Part shown: positions 11,930-22,157 of the stretch, piece after piece
Layout of the letters: each line of letters opens with the position of its first letter
Numbering within the stretch: the first letter of the stretch is position 1
From: Azolla caroliniana
Taxonomy: Eukaryota > Polypodiophyta
Length of the DNA: 64,000 nt
Assembly (NCBI GenBank): GCA_043228905.1
Contig: JBHGNT010000021.1
Location: 9,114,001-9,178,000, forward strand
Direction: 5' to 3'
Program-made: the position numbers and the translations under genes
The notes under the pieces: generated by a model
The model's database searches: none
The model's input: the letters and a program-made list of their open reading frames with translations, nothing else
What the model was told of the DNA's origin: nothing

Positions 11930-13258
11930 ATGAGGGGGTCGGATCTTGCAGAGGCCATGGCTTCGGCCGTGGATCGAATATTGAGCACACGCGAGGGCAC
12001 CGGCGCCCTCGACAGAGCCATTGAGGCGGTTGTCGGTACGATCGGCCGGTTCAGCGGAAAGGATGCTACGAAGTATTTGGCATCGTACGGGGCGGAAATG
12101 CTGATGCGGGACATTCCGGAAGAGAGGCGTCTTGCCGGGTTCCCTCGAGTGGCGATGCCGAGCATCCATGCGGAGGTGCTCAAGGTACGGGCGGAGAGCC
12201 GTACCTGGGAGGAGTTGGAAGGCCGACTCCAAGAAAAATACGGGCTGGACGACGCGCTCCGGCTTTCGAAACGGGACTTCATGGAATGGGTGGAGTCCCC
12301 CGGCAAAGGAAGAAACGCGTCGGCACTCCTCCGGGAGTTTGAGGAACGCTTTGCGCGCCTCTCGGCGCTTGACCGAACCGTTCTGGATACGAGCCGGGTC
12401 CTATTGTTCGTCAAGTCGGTGGACGAGCGGGACCGGGATCAAGTCGGCTCCTTGCTAGAAACCGAAGACAGGCTGACGACCGACTGGACTACGGTTAAGA
12501 GAGTCTGTGGCCGTTTCGACAAACGGCGAGAATGGGCTGACAACGGGGCGACCGGAGCGTGCTCTGTCACAGCAAGGAGGCTTGAACCGGCACCACAAGG
12601 GCGAAGGGCAGAGACCTGGGAGTGGCTCGAAACCGGTTCGGCTTCGACCGGCATGGTCAATGACTCGTCCGGAGGAGCAGCGCTGGAGGAGTTGACGCGG
12701 GCGATAAAGTATCTCCAGATCGCCCAGACTCGAAGGGAAGGCGGCGAACCGGCTCGTGACCGATGGCCGGCAGCTGGGAACAGGTGCATGTGGTGCGACG
12801 AGGTCGGCCACATTGGGAAGGACTGTGGCGATTTCGCAGAGGCGTTGAGGAACCGGGTGGTGTACCTGTGGGAAGGCCGAGTGCATGCCGGCGATACCAG
12901 AAGGGCCCTAAACCGAAACGACGGGCGGGGAGGTATGAAGAGACTGATGGAAGAGGCAACGGCCCGACACGTGGAGGCCATCCACTACTCGACGTCGGCC
13001 GGTATTCGGGTCGGGGGCAGCGAGGCCCGAAAGGAGAGCAAAGACGGATTCTAGTCGGCAATGCTGGAAGGCCTCGCCGGCGCACGGCTGAGGGAAGATG
13101 AAGCGGACCGCACTGAGAAACGAGTCCGGGAAATAACCGGGTGGAGCGACCCGGTCGAGGAGAAGACGGGCTTCGTAGAAGCCGCCTGCCGGAACTACGA
13201 GGCTCTAGTGGAAGACAAACGAGTGGGGAAAGCCGGAGCGGCTGGGCCCTCACAATGA
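11930..13258 (+). pseudogene. G2a gag
   Basis: Gag packages element RNA. The frame is open well upstream, but the first sensible ATG is at 11930, 40 bases after the primer-binding site. The N-terminal 200 residues carry the capsid-like block around GRFSGKDATKYLASYGAEM, which aligns with TR-GAG Gag. A CX2CX4HX4C zinc knuckle is at 12785-12826. A TAG at 13052-13054 falls where G2b has Trp (FWPLVLEGL), and the same frame then runs to a TGA at 13258. Gag is therefore truncated by a G-to-A change in TGG but still has the capsid and knuckle regions. Confidence 0.82.
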
Positions 13259-13421
13259 TACGAGACCCGATTCGGGCAACGACGGAACGATGTTGGTGGG
13301 TCCAGCGCGCAAGATAACCCCAGGAAGGGCGGATACTGACTAGGGACCGAAAATAGAAAGGACCACGGACCTACGGAAGGTCCTAGAAGAACAGATCCTC
13401 GACAGCAAAGTGGAGCTGTAA

Positions 13422-14057
13422 TTGCGGGAGGTGCTAGGGATCGCTAAGAAGGAGTTCCACGACTCCATTGTGGACTTGGTGAAGCGGAAGAGGTTGTCGA
13501 CGGAGACGGAACCGGAGAGACCGGTGGAGGTGCGGACGACGCACATCGACGACTCGGCACTGGCAAATGAGTGGGCGGAGAGCCACTATTCGAGGCCACA
13601 CTAGGCCCGAGCGACCACGGAGACCCCGGTGAAGATCGGAGATGTTCAGGAACCGGTGGTGGCATTGGTGGACCATGGTTCGGAAATAAACCTGATGTCC
13701 ATGGATTTCTATAAGAAGGGAAAGTGGCCGATCAACACCAAGCACGGGTGGAAGATACGGGCGGCGACGCGCGCCATCGAGGAACTGCACGGGGCCTGCC
13801 CGAACATGCGAGTCAAGATCGGCGACGTCGAGATTGACCAGCACTTCTTCGTACAGGAGACGTCCTCGCACCCGGTCATATTAGGTGAACCATACATCAC
13901 AGCGGCGCGGATGGAGACCAAGGTGCAAGACAACGGTTCGGCCTACGCGAGGGTCAAAATCCAAGACGGGCGCCATTCGGTCCAATTTCTGACAATGCGA
14001 CCAAACCACGAGCGGAACCGCGAATCCCTCGGTGGCGAGAACCGGGAGGATTTTTAG
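13422..14057 (+). pseudogene. G2a protease
   Basis: This is a retroviral-type aspartic protease. The frame opens at 13422 and has one TAG at 13602, where G2b reads Trp. The active-site motif is ALVDHGSEINL, with Asp at 13671-13673: DHG instead of the usual DSG or DTG. The second conserved element is the hydrophobic VILGEPYI, usually followed by Gly-like turns. In G2b the same Asp is Asn (near 31286), so that copy is dead. After 14057 the frame is broken until about 14288. Confidence 0.75.
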
Positions 14058-14287
14058 AGAGGGTTGCCAAGGCGTGGGGCCGAGACAATCCGGACACTCG
14101 GGAAAGACCCCACAGCTGTACGATAGAACCGAAACCGAAGAAACCCTGTACGATAAGTAAAAGATTTTGCTTCTCCGGCAGCGGAGGGTGTATGTTAGTC
14201 GGCATCGTTGGCCGAGAAAAGGCAAGGGCAGAAATGCGACTTCGAGCGTGCTGAGTTCTCGGCCCGAACGAGGAAATCAGCGGAGCC

Positions 14288-16505
14288 GTGGAGGCGGTCT
14301 CCTTCGACGACACCTTGGGAATGCTGAGGAAGGTAGCCGGAGAAGACCTTCACGAAGACCAAACGATACCAGTATGTTCCGAAGAGATGTACGAAGTCAT
14401 CGCGGACTTCAGTCAGGGGCTCGGATCGGATCGGACTGCCCGAGTTAGCACGAAGTACAAGACTGTGGACCGGAAGGTAAGGCCAGTCGCGGCACCCTTA
14501 CCGGAGGGTAGCGAGTCCCGAATCAGAGGGGTTGCGTCGGACCCCAATTTACGAGATCCGGTCTGCATAGGACACACCTTCACCGACGGGACGCTCCGGG
14601 AGCTCAAAATCGGTGGGGCGAGTTCCTACTGCCGGCGGAGGAAGACTAGTTTCGGAGAATGCTCGGAAGGCACGGGAAAGCCTTCGCATTCTCACCGGGA
14701 GAGATCGGGTGCGTAGACCCGACAATCGTGGAGCCGATGGTGATATTCACGGTACCGCATGTGCCGTGGAATCTCAAGCCGATTCCAGTACCGAGAGCTC
14801 ACATCCCGAAGTTGATGGAGCTATTGAGGCAGAAAGTCGATATGGGCATTCTCGAACTGTCAAGTGCCCCATACTCGAACCGATGGTTTACCGTACCAAA
14901 GAAAAACGGAACATTGTGCTTCATTCAAGACCTGCAGCAGGTCAACAGAGTGACCATTCGGAATGCAGGAATCGGACCGACCATAGACGAGTTCGCGGAG
15001 GCCTTCGCCGGAAGGTCGATCTATTCGGTCGGTGATCTGTACTCGGGGTACGACCAATTCCAGCTAGCTGTGGAGAGCAGAGACATTACAACGATGTGGA
15101 CTCCCCTCGGCCTAGTGCGAATGTGTACCCTGCCACAAGGAGGGACCAACTCGGTGGCCCACATGGTGAATGCAATGAACAAGGTACTGAGGGATTGCAT
15201 CCCGGACATCACCATGCCATTTATAGACGACATCCCGATCAAGGGGTGCCCGGTGGAAGAGAAGGACGCAACACTCGGACCGGACGGATGCCGGCGATTC
15301 GTGGCAACACACATCGACGACTTCGAGAAGGTGCTACAAAGGCTAGAGGATGCGAGGCTCACTTTCTCCGGGGAAAAATCGGCCTTCGGGCAATCAGAAA
15401 TCCTGGTGGTCGGACACCTATGTGGACCATATGGCCGGAAGCCGTCTTCGGCAAAGGTAGAAGCCATCTCCGCGATGAAGACCGACTGTAGCTCGGTTAC
15501 GGAAGTTCGGAGGTTCCTGGGGGCGTGCGCATTCTACCACATATGGATCCCGCATTACGCCCACGTTGCGGAGCCGCTATACGGGTTGCTGAAGAAAGGG
15601 CGAAAATTCGAGTGGTGAGACGAGCACACGGAGTCGGTCCGGAAGCTGAAGGAAGCTCTTGCGGCAGCACCGGCGCTCCGGAAGGCTGTCTACGGGAAGG
15701 GTACCCCGGTATACATAACGGTGGATACGAGTCCGACCGGGATCGGATGGGTCGTCAACCAAGAAGACGAGAACGGCATTCAGTTCCCGATCCGATTCGG
15801 CACGAAGGTCCTCAGTGAGCGACAGCGAGGGTACGCCCAAGTTAAACACGAACTCTGGGGTATCGTTTCGGCAGTAAAGGCCGACAAAGACTACCTGATC
15901 GGGACAGAAGTAATTATTGAGACGGATTGCCTGCCAATTCTCGGCATGGTGTCTGGATGCGCGTCACCGGACCTGGCGATGCTCAGGTGGATAGCGTACA
16001 TCAAGTCCCTGGACCCGGAAATACGACACATTTCCGGAAAGGACAAAGCCATGGCCGACATGCTTTCGAGGGCGAGGTTTGATGACGAGGGCGGCATGGT
16101 TTCGGAGGACGAAGAAGTCTGTGTGGACTTCTTCGAGGCAGCGTATGTGACGACCGATGTGACGAGCACTCCGGCGCTTAACGGCTTTGACGAGAGCAAG
16201 TACGACGGCGAGTGGCTGCGGATCGGTGGTTTCTCTAGGACAATGACGCCGGATGCGTCGTGGACGAGAGACGAGGCCAACCGGATCCGGAAGAAAGCTT
16301 ACCGATTCTTTCTCTGGGACGGATACTTATGGAAGCACCCGAAGAAGAGGAACGGCGTCCCGCTCCGGGTGGTGGCGATGAAGGAAGAACAGGAGGAGCT
16401 ACTGACGGCCTACCACGACAGCCCTTGGGCTGGACACCGTGGAACGTGGGCCACGTTCGAGAAGATAAAGGGAAAGTACTGGTGGCCGGGACTGTACCGG
16501 GACGT
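14288..16505 (+). pseudogene. G2a reverse transcriptase and RNase H
   Basis: A linker frame (14288-14640) shifts into the reverse transcriptase frame at about 14659. The RT spans roughly 14740-15560, with substrate motif LPQGGTNS near 15130 and catalytic FIDD at 15220-15231, rather than the usual Y/F-V/L-DD of plant gypsy elements. A TGA at 15616 replaces Arg. RNase H follows (VDTSPTGIGWVV near 15722; ETDCLPI near 15920; GKDKAMADMLSRA near 16040), then the first part of the integrase zinc region. The frame is cut at 16505 by TR-GAG and resumes at 20127. Confidence 0.83.
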
Positions 16506-17289
16506 TGTCGTAGTGTATTTCGTACACTACGTGAAAAAGTAAAAATAATATAAATGATTTAATTACATATAAATAAATAAAATAATATATCAAGATATTT
16601 ATCACGTGCATAGGGCAAGATTCGAACCCTGTACCTCCACGTAGCCAAACCTCAACTTTACCATTATGCTACCTTATCTTTAGTGTTCTATAAATAGATT
16701 TAATAACTATAAGTCCTTTATTTGCGCCTACCTTTATTAAAAGGTAAATCGTGCATTTTTAGAGTGCGTGAATATTTTATAGAAAAACGCAAGCAACTAA
16801 AAAGTGACTCATGCACATCTAGCGTGCATGAGCACTATATTTAGCAAATAAAAGCAAGGATTAGAAAAGCATCACATGCACATTTAGTGTGCATGAACAT
16901 ATTAGAAAAAAAAGCATGTAGCTATGCTTAGTCTCTCCCATCACTGCATAAGGATGGGGAGCACAATGTAATAGTGTGTGAAATATTTGGAAATTGGATA
17001 TATTTCCGAAAACACCAACCGATTAATATAATCGTGGGATTCACGAAAATAATATAATCTATACTTGTGGGATTCACAAGTTTCTTATATCTTTCTTTCA
17101 ATCTAAATACATATTACTACCTAAATATTGACTAAATATACTAAACTCGTGGGATTCACGAGATTCTTATCTTATAACTCTTTATACCTATTCTTTACTA
17201 GCCTTATTTGTATTTTTCTTTCTCTTAGTCCAAAACCTCGGCGGTTCCCACCCGACTCACGCAACGATCCGGAGCCGAAAGGCACGACA
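16506..17289 (+). repeat. TR-GAG 5' LTR with hairpins and antisense tRNA-like boxes
   Basis: It starts TGTCG and ends CGACA. An 8-bp stem hairpin (GTAGTGTA / TACACTAC) opens it. A TATAAATAG lies near 16691. Antisense A and B boxes are at 16661-16671 and 16618-16628. Further hairpins are at 16808-16832 (9-bp stem) and 16875-16895 (8-bp stem), and three hairpins with the loop GGATT at 17032-17046, 17063-17081 and 17146-17162. Confidence 0.9.
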
Positions 17290-17293
17290 CAGT

Positions 17294-17311
17294 TGGTGAA
17301 CCCGACGTGAA
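17294..17311 (+). promoter_or_regulatory. TR-GAG primer-binding site
   Basis: The site is TGGTGAACCCGACGTGAA, identical to G2a, four bases after the LTR. It is the strongest non-coding link between TR-GAG and the G2 elements. Confidence 0.8.
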
Positions 17312-17327
17312 GGCGGGTGGCAAGGAG

Positions 17328-18794
17328 ATGGAGAATCAAAAAGAGGCAATGAGCATAACGATGATGATGATGTTCGAGCGGATGCTACAAGAACAACGAG
17401 TGATGTCGGAGATCACGGGGGCAGTAAAGCGGCTCGTACAACGAAACGGACAATTCAACGGAAACGATGTGTCACGCTATCTACATGACTACAAGGCGGA
17501 GATGATACGATGTGGGATACCGGAAGGATTGCAAGTGACATCCTTCAATCGGGTGGCCATGGATGAGCTACAAGAGAGAATCCACAAGATACGGCAACAA
17601 AACTCGACATGGGGGTCATTCGAAGAAGCTTTACGAGAGGCATATGATTACAAGAGATCGAAGGGAAAAGATCGGCGAGAATTCGACGAATGGGTGGCAT
17701 CGGAGAAGACCCACCGAAGTGCAACACAAGCATTCCTAGAGTTCGAGCATCGTTTTGCTCAACTCTCGGAGCGGGAACAACGATTGGTGGGAGAAGATAA
17801 AGTCCTAATGTTCGTAAAATCGATCGATCGAAAAGAAAGGATGGACATCGGGATCGAACTCGAAGACGATGAAGGTACGAATGGTCTTACCGAAGATTGG
17901 GCCAAAGTCCAAAGGGTATGCCGGAGACATGATGAGAGGAAGATGAGAATCTTGTCAACGACATGGCCGATGAAGGATGGTCGATTGAAGACAAACGATG
18001 GAGCCGATATGAAGGCCGAAATACAACATGATGGTCCGACGGAAGAGGGTGTAAAACAAGCTACCCTCTTGTCTTGCGAAAGAACAACGACAAAGGATAA
18101 GGCCGATAACCCAAGTGTAGAAGAAGATTTCGGAATACAAGTGTCCGAAACATCGGGTGAAAAAGGGGTAAGCATAATTGATGTTTGCATAATTGATGCA
18201 GTGAAAGAGAGCAAGGAGGACTTGATTGAGGAGGTCACCACCAAAGATGCCATCGAATCGAAGGTGGCTATGGACGAATCAACAACGGATGGCCATATCG
18301 AGACTTCCCCACCACTGATTCTAGAGACTCCGGCGGTTGCGTTCGAAAGGCAACGTGAGACCGAAGAGACGGAAGGTGGCGGAGAGAAAACAAAGGTCGA
18401 AATCGATGCATACGACGGAGAGATAGTCGAGAATATAGCTATGGGTGAAACAATGGAGGATGATAATACCGAGGATTCCTACCCACTAATTCTAGAGACT
18501 TCGGCAGTTGTGTCCGAGAACCAACGTGAGACCGGAGAGACGGGAGGTGGCAGCAAGAAAGGTAAAGTCGGAAGCCAGTTAGGATGGAAGGTGATCCGGA
18601 CGGGATTCCGATCCGAAAGAAAGCCGAACCGGGTAAAAGAGGATTCGACCAAAAGTCGACCTGAAAGAAAGCCGAACCGAAAGGAAGAGAATTCGGCCGA
18701 AAGACGACACAAACGAAAGCCGAACCGGGCAAATGAGGATTCAGCCGAAAGACGACCCGAAAAGGGGTCGACTCGGTCAAAACCGATCGACTGA
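17328..18794 (+). CDS. TR-GAG Gag-like protein, uninterrupted
   Basis: The ORF of 488 codons is open. The frame is also open upstream through the primer site, so I chose the first ATG (17328). Residues about 25-200 align with G2a Gag: GQFNGNDVSRYLHDYKAEM against GRFSGKDATKYLASYGAEM, then matching FxRVAM, EFDEWV and VLMFVKSID blocks, ending in VQRVCRRHDERK. No zinc knuckle follows; instead there is an acidic region (residues about 210-410) and a basic tail of short repeats built on RKPNR and ED/ES (residues about 430-489). The basic tail could replace the knuckle in RNA binding, which is inference. The ORF has no stops and lies in a young element, so it may still be made and help to package its own RNA. 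Confidence 0.82.
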   Translation: MENQKEAMSITMMMMFERMLQEQRVMSEITGAVKRLVQRNGQFNGNDVSRYLHDYKAEMIRCGIPEGLQVTSFNRVAMDELQERIHKIRQQNSTWGSFEEALREAYDYKRSKGKDRREFDEWVASEKTHRSATQAFLEFEHRFAQLSEREQRLVGEDKVLMFVKSIDRKERMDIGIELEDDEGTNGLTEDWAKVQRVCRRHDERKMRILSTTWPMKDGRLKTNDGADMKAEIQHDGPTEEGVKQATLLSCERTTTKDKADNPSVEEDFGIQVSETSGEKGVSIIDVCIIDAVKESKEDLIEEVTTKDAIESKVAMDESTTDGHIETSPPLILETPAVAFERQRETEETEGGGEKTKVEIDAYDGEIVENIAMGETMEDDNTEDSYPLILETSAVVSENQRETGETGGGSKKGKVGSQLGWKVIRTGFRSERKPNRVKEDSTKSRPERKPNRKEENSAERRHKRKPNRANEDSAERRPEKGSTRSKPID

Positions 18795-19339
18795 GTCTGA
18801 CTTGGCCGAACGCGAATATGGATGGAAGCCGACCTAGCCGAAAGCCGATCGGACGAAACCGATCCAAAAAGAAGCTAATCCGACTCAACCGGAGGTTGGA
18901 CCGGTCGAGGCTGGTGAAAACGAGGAAAAGAAAGCCAACCAAAACCAAAACCGATAAATCGAAACCGGGCTGAAAGGAGACCGACTCAATCGAAACCGAA
19001 CAACCGATTCCGATTCGGCCGAATACGAATCCGATCGGAAGCCGATCAAACCGAAAGTCGATCAGACGAGAGCGATCCGGAAAAAAGTCAAGGTTGATGA
19101 AGACAAGAAAGAGGCCAGTAAAAGACACTACCACGAATGACAAGGGCCAAGAATATGACGAGAGAGAACAAAGAATATGGTGGATCGGATGGCGACAATG
19201 GTTCGGGTGGAAAGAATGGGTCTACTCAAAATGGAGAGACAAAGTTGACATAGCGGGACAAACGGAGGATGAAGGGGAGACAACGAGCATCGGCAACTTC
19301 GGCACATACCGGAGGATGTGCGGGTTCGGAGGGGGCGAG
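18795..19339 (+). other. TR-GAG 3' noncoding region with degenerate repeats
   Basis: The Gag tail repeats (units around GAAAGCCGAACCG and ACCGATCGG) continue past the stop codon as degenerate tandem sequence to about 19090. An ordinary stretch and the purine tract before the 3' LTR follow. I see no further gene. Confidence 0.6.
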
Positions 19340-20122
19340 TGTCGTAGTGTATTTCGTACACTACGTGAAAAAGTAAAAATAATATAAATGATTTAATTAC
19401 ATATAAATAAATAAAATAATATATCAAGTTATTTATCACGTGCATAGGGCAGGATTCGAACCCTGTACCTCCACGTAGCCAAACCTCAACTTTACCATTA
19501 TGCTACCTTATCTTTAGTGTTCTATAAATGGATTTAATAACTATAAGTCCTTTATTTGCGCCTACCTTTATTAAAAGGTAAATCGTGCATTTTTAGAGTG
19601 CGTGAATATTTTATAGAAAAACGCAAGCAACTAAAAAGTGACTCATGCACATCTAGCGTGCATGAGCACTATATTTAGCAAATAAAAGCAAGGATTAGAA
19701 AAGCATCACATGCACATTTAGTGTGCATGAACATATTAGAAAAAAAGCATGTAGCTATGCTTAGTCTCTCCCATCACTACATAAGGATGGGGAGCACAAT
19801 GTAATAGTGTGTGAAATATTTGGAAATTGGATATATTTTCGAAAACACCAACCGATTAATATAATCGTGGGATTCACGAAAATAATATAATCTATACTTG
19901 TGGGATTCACAAGTTTCTTATATCTTTCTTTCAATCTAAATACATATTACTACCTAAATATTGACTAAATATACTAAACTCGTGGGATTCACGAGATTCT
20001 TATCTTATAACTCTTTATACCTATTCTTTACTAGCCTTATTTGTATTTTTCTTTCTCTTAGTCCAAAACCTCGGCGGTTCCCACCCGACTCACGCAACGA
20101 TCCGGAGCCGAAAGGCACGACA
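19340..20122 (+). repeat. TR-GAG 3' LTR
   Basis: It is almost identical to 16506-17289, with the same start, end, hairpins and tRNA-like boxes (B box antisense at 19452-19462, here a perfect consensus; A box antisense at 19495-19505). Confidence 0.9.
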
Positions 20123-20126
20123 ACGT

Positions 20127-21135
20127 GCATCGGTTCGTGACAACCTGTGAGAGCTGTCAGATGCACTCCGTAGTCCGACATCGGGACGAGCTTCACCCTA
20201 CGTACCCTCCGACCATCCACTTCAAATGGATGGTAGACCTAGTGACGATGCCGATGGGAGTAGGACAGATGCGGTATCTGGTCCTGGCTCGGGAAGATCT
20301 GACGAACCAGGTAGAAGGCCGAGCCCTTCAGAACAAAACGACCATGGCCGTATGTCGGTTCCTGATTGAGGACGTGATATGCCGGTACGGGTGCGTCGGG
20401 AAGATCGTGGCTGATCGCGGGGAGTTGGACGCCGAAGAGGCCGAGGAGTTGTTCGATCGGCCAGGAGTCAAGCTCTCGCTTACCACTGCGTACAATCCGG
20501 AGGCGAATGGAAAGGTGGAGCGCGGACACGGACCGATCGTCAAGGCGTTAGTTCGGGCATGCGGAGGTCAAGTCGGGAACTGGCCGCGGCTGCTGCCTTA
20601 CGCGTTGTGGGCGGACCGAACTACGCACAGTTCGGTAACCGGATTCATGCCGGCAGAGCTCATGTTTGGGCAGAAGCCGATCATGCCGATGGAACGTACG
20701 ATCTCCTCATGGGCAACCGTGGACTGGAGAGACGAGACGAGTCGAGAGGAACTGTTGGCGGCGCGCATACGACAGCTCGAGCGAAGACCGGAGGACGTGG
20801 AGCAGGTTGCGGGAAAGCTTCGGGTGGCAAGGACGAGGAACAAATCCTGGTTCGACCGGACGCGCCAGCTCCGACCGAAGAAGATCGAGGAAGGCGACTG
20901 GGTGTTAGTCTATGACAGCAGCCTCGACAACCAGCACCGAGCAACACGGAAGTTCGCAAGAAGGTGGTTCGGGCCTTACGTGGTACAAAGCGCCAACGAC
21001 AACGGGACGTACCATCTGGCGGAACTCGACGGCACGAGAATGGCGATACCGGTAGCTGCGAAGCAGATCAAAGCGTTCAAAAAGCGTCACGACGACGAGC
21101 CAGATGCGGTTAACCTGGACAGCGATGACGAATGA
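20127..21135 (+). pseudogene. G2a integrase, 3' part, open frame
   Basis: The segment is the remainder of G2a pol after TR-GAG, separated from its start by the insertion. It opens in the integrase zinc site (CESCQMH at about 20146) and holds the core: MVDLVTMPMG near 20228, the second Asp in IVADRGELD near 20405, and the Glu in NPEANGKVERGHG near 20500. A C-terminal domain with KKIEEGDWVLVYDSSL follows near 20880, and the frame ends in DSDDE and TGA at 21135. No chromodomain is seen. There is no stop inside, so removing TR-GAG would restore this domain's frame, although RT and Gag are broken elsewhere. Confidence 0.85.
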
Positions 21136-21245
21136 TCCGAAACCAAGGAAGAACCGACGGACGGGGGAATGAAGGCTGGACGGGTTTTCTCCGTCCCAAC
21201 TCAATTTGGCGCATGCCGGTGGATGCGCGGTTAGGTGGGGGCGGA

Positions 21246-21872
21246 TGTCGTGAAGAAAACCGTCCACAAGTGGAATCGGTGCACCGGAGCGTAGGAACCG
21301 GCTCTTCATACACGTACGCCTTATGTTGTACATAGAAGATCCTAGGTAGGTAGATTCGGTAGGTAGGAAGTTAATAGGAAACGGCTCCCTTCTTGCCTAT
21401 AAAAGGAGGGAGACGAGAAGGAGGAGGGGATCGCGGAATCAGAGAGGACGAAGTGCTGTCGGGTTGTCGGTCGAAGGCTTCTCTCTTCCATACGCTCCGT
21501 AGCTTCTTTCTGTGCAGGTTTCGGGAGGCTCGCACTGCTCTGAGGAATGCCCGAGTGCTTCTGGTAGCACCTCCGACCTACTCCTTTCTTTCTGAGCGTT
21601 TGCAAACAGGCATCGGCATCTGTTCGCCGGCCTGTTCGGTTGTAACCGACTTCGTGCTTCTCGTTGTTTGTCTCTATTAATATATACTTACATACCTTTG
21701 TGCCTCTCTGTGTTGGTTTCCCCGTTCGCGTCTTCTTGTCGAAGGGCCGTGTCCCTGTGGATCTACGCTCGCACGTAGTGGGTCCCTTCCCTTCTCCTTT
21801 CCCTATTGCTCTTCGGTACAAGACCCCCGAGGTCCCGCCTCATTCCACGCATCCGCGAGGAATACCCCGACA
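21246..21872 (+). repeat. G2a 3' LTR
   Basis: It starts TGTCGTGAAG after a purine-rich GGTGGGGGCGGA and ends CCCCGACA. The CTATAAAAGG box lies near 21398. The spacer 21136-21245 is noncoding. Confidence 0.9.
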
Positions 21873-22157
21873 CCGTTCGTCTCCGGATTGTACACCGTAG
21901 TGAGGGAAAGCTTAACCCCTAGCCGGCTGAACAGCTCGTCGTCTTCCTGCGCATCCAGCTCCCCTCGGTCAACCGCGATCTTTCCCACACCCATACCGGC
22001 ATACCACTTCTTCGATTAGGAACACACATATGGCTGTTGTCGTCTTGTTTGGCAATGCGCAACCCTCCAGTTGATTTGTCAAGTCCTCTCGTGCTAGCAC
22101 CAGGTACCGCATCTGCCCTGCCCCCATTGGCATTGTCACTAAGTCCACCATCCATTT
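21873..22157 (-). pseudogene. G2b integrase core fragment
   Basis: On the minus strand this reads WMVDLVTMPMGAGQMRYLV and continues through DRGELDA to TVYNPETNG, aligning with G2a 20225-20510. It is bounded on the left by G2a and on the right by Copia-B1; the preceding part of the frame lies at 27613. A frameshift is visible near 21985. Confidence 0.82.

Larger units (their letters stand above)
16506..20122 (+). mobile_element. TR-GAG: non-autonomous LTR element with gag only
   Basis: Two LTRs of 784 and 783 bp flank a 2.05 kb interior with a primer-binding site, one long gag-like ORF, a repetitive noncoding tail and a purine tract (GGAGGGGGCGAG, before 19340). It has no protease, RT, RNase H or integrase. 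It sits in the integrase of G2a with a perfect 4-bp target duplication ACGT (16502-16505 and 20123-20126). By eye the LTRs differ at about five bases and one A-run, so the insertion is young. The layout matches the class known as TR-GAG elements; the shared primer site and Gag suggest that a G2-type element is its helper. Confidence 0.9.
11260..21872 (+). mobile_element. G2a: Ty3/gypsy element inserted in relative G2b
   Basis: Two 627 bp LTRs (11260-11886 and 21246-21872, about 96 percent identical by eye) flank gag, protease, RT-RNase H and integrase. The integrase is split by TR-GAG at 16506-20122. The target is the integrase of G2b, an antisense relative: G2b reads up to 11254 and resumes at 21873. 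The right flank is CCGT and the left CCTGT, consistent with a 4-bp CCGT duplication plus one inserted T. There is no chromodomain after the integrase core. Confidence 0.92.

Noticed and set aside
16618-16671. A real tRNA gene on the minus strand of the TR-GAG LTR
   Set aside because: Only the A and B boxes fit; acceptor and anticodon stems do not form, and it is duplicated with the LTR.
18439-19143. Minus-strand ORF of 234 codons rich in Phe, Leu and Arg
   Set aside because: It is the mirror of the Lys/Arg/Glu-rich Gag tail repeats of TR-GAG; the composition is forced by the repeat, and no start context or relatives are seen.
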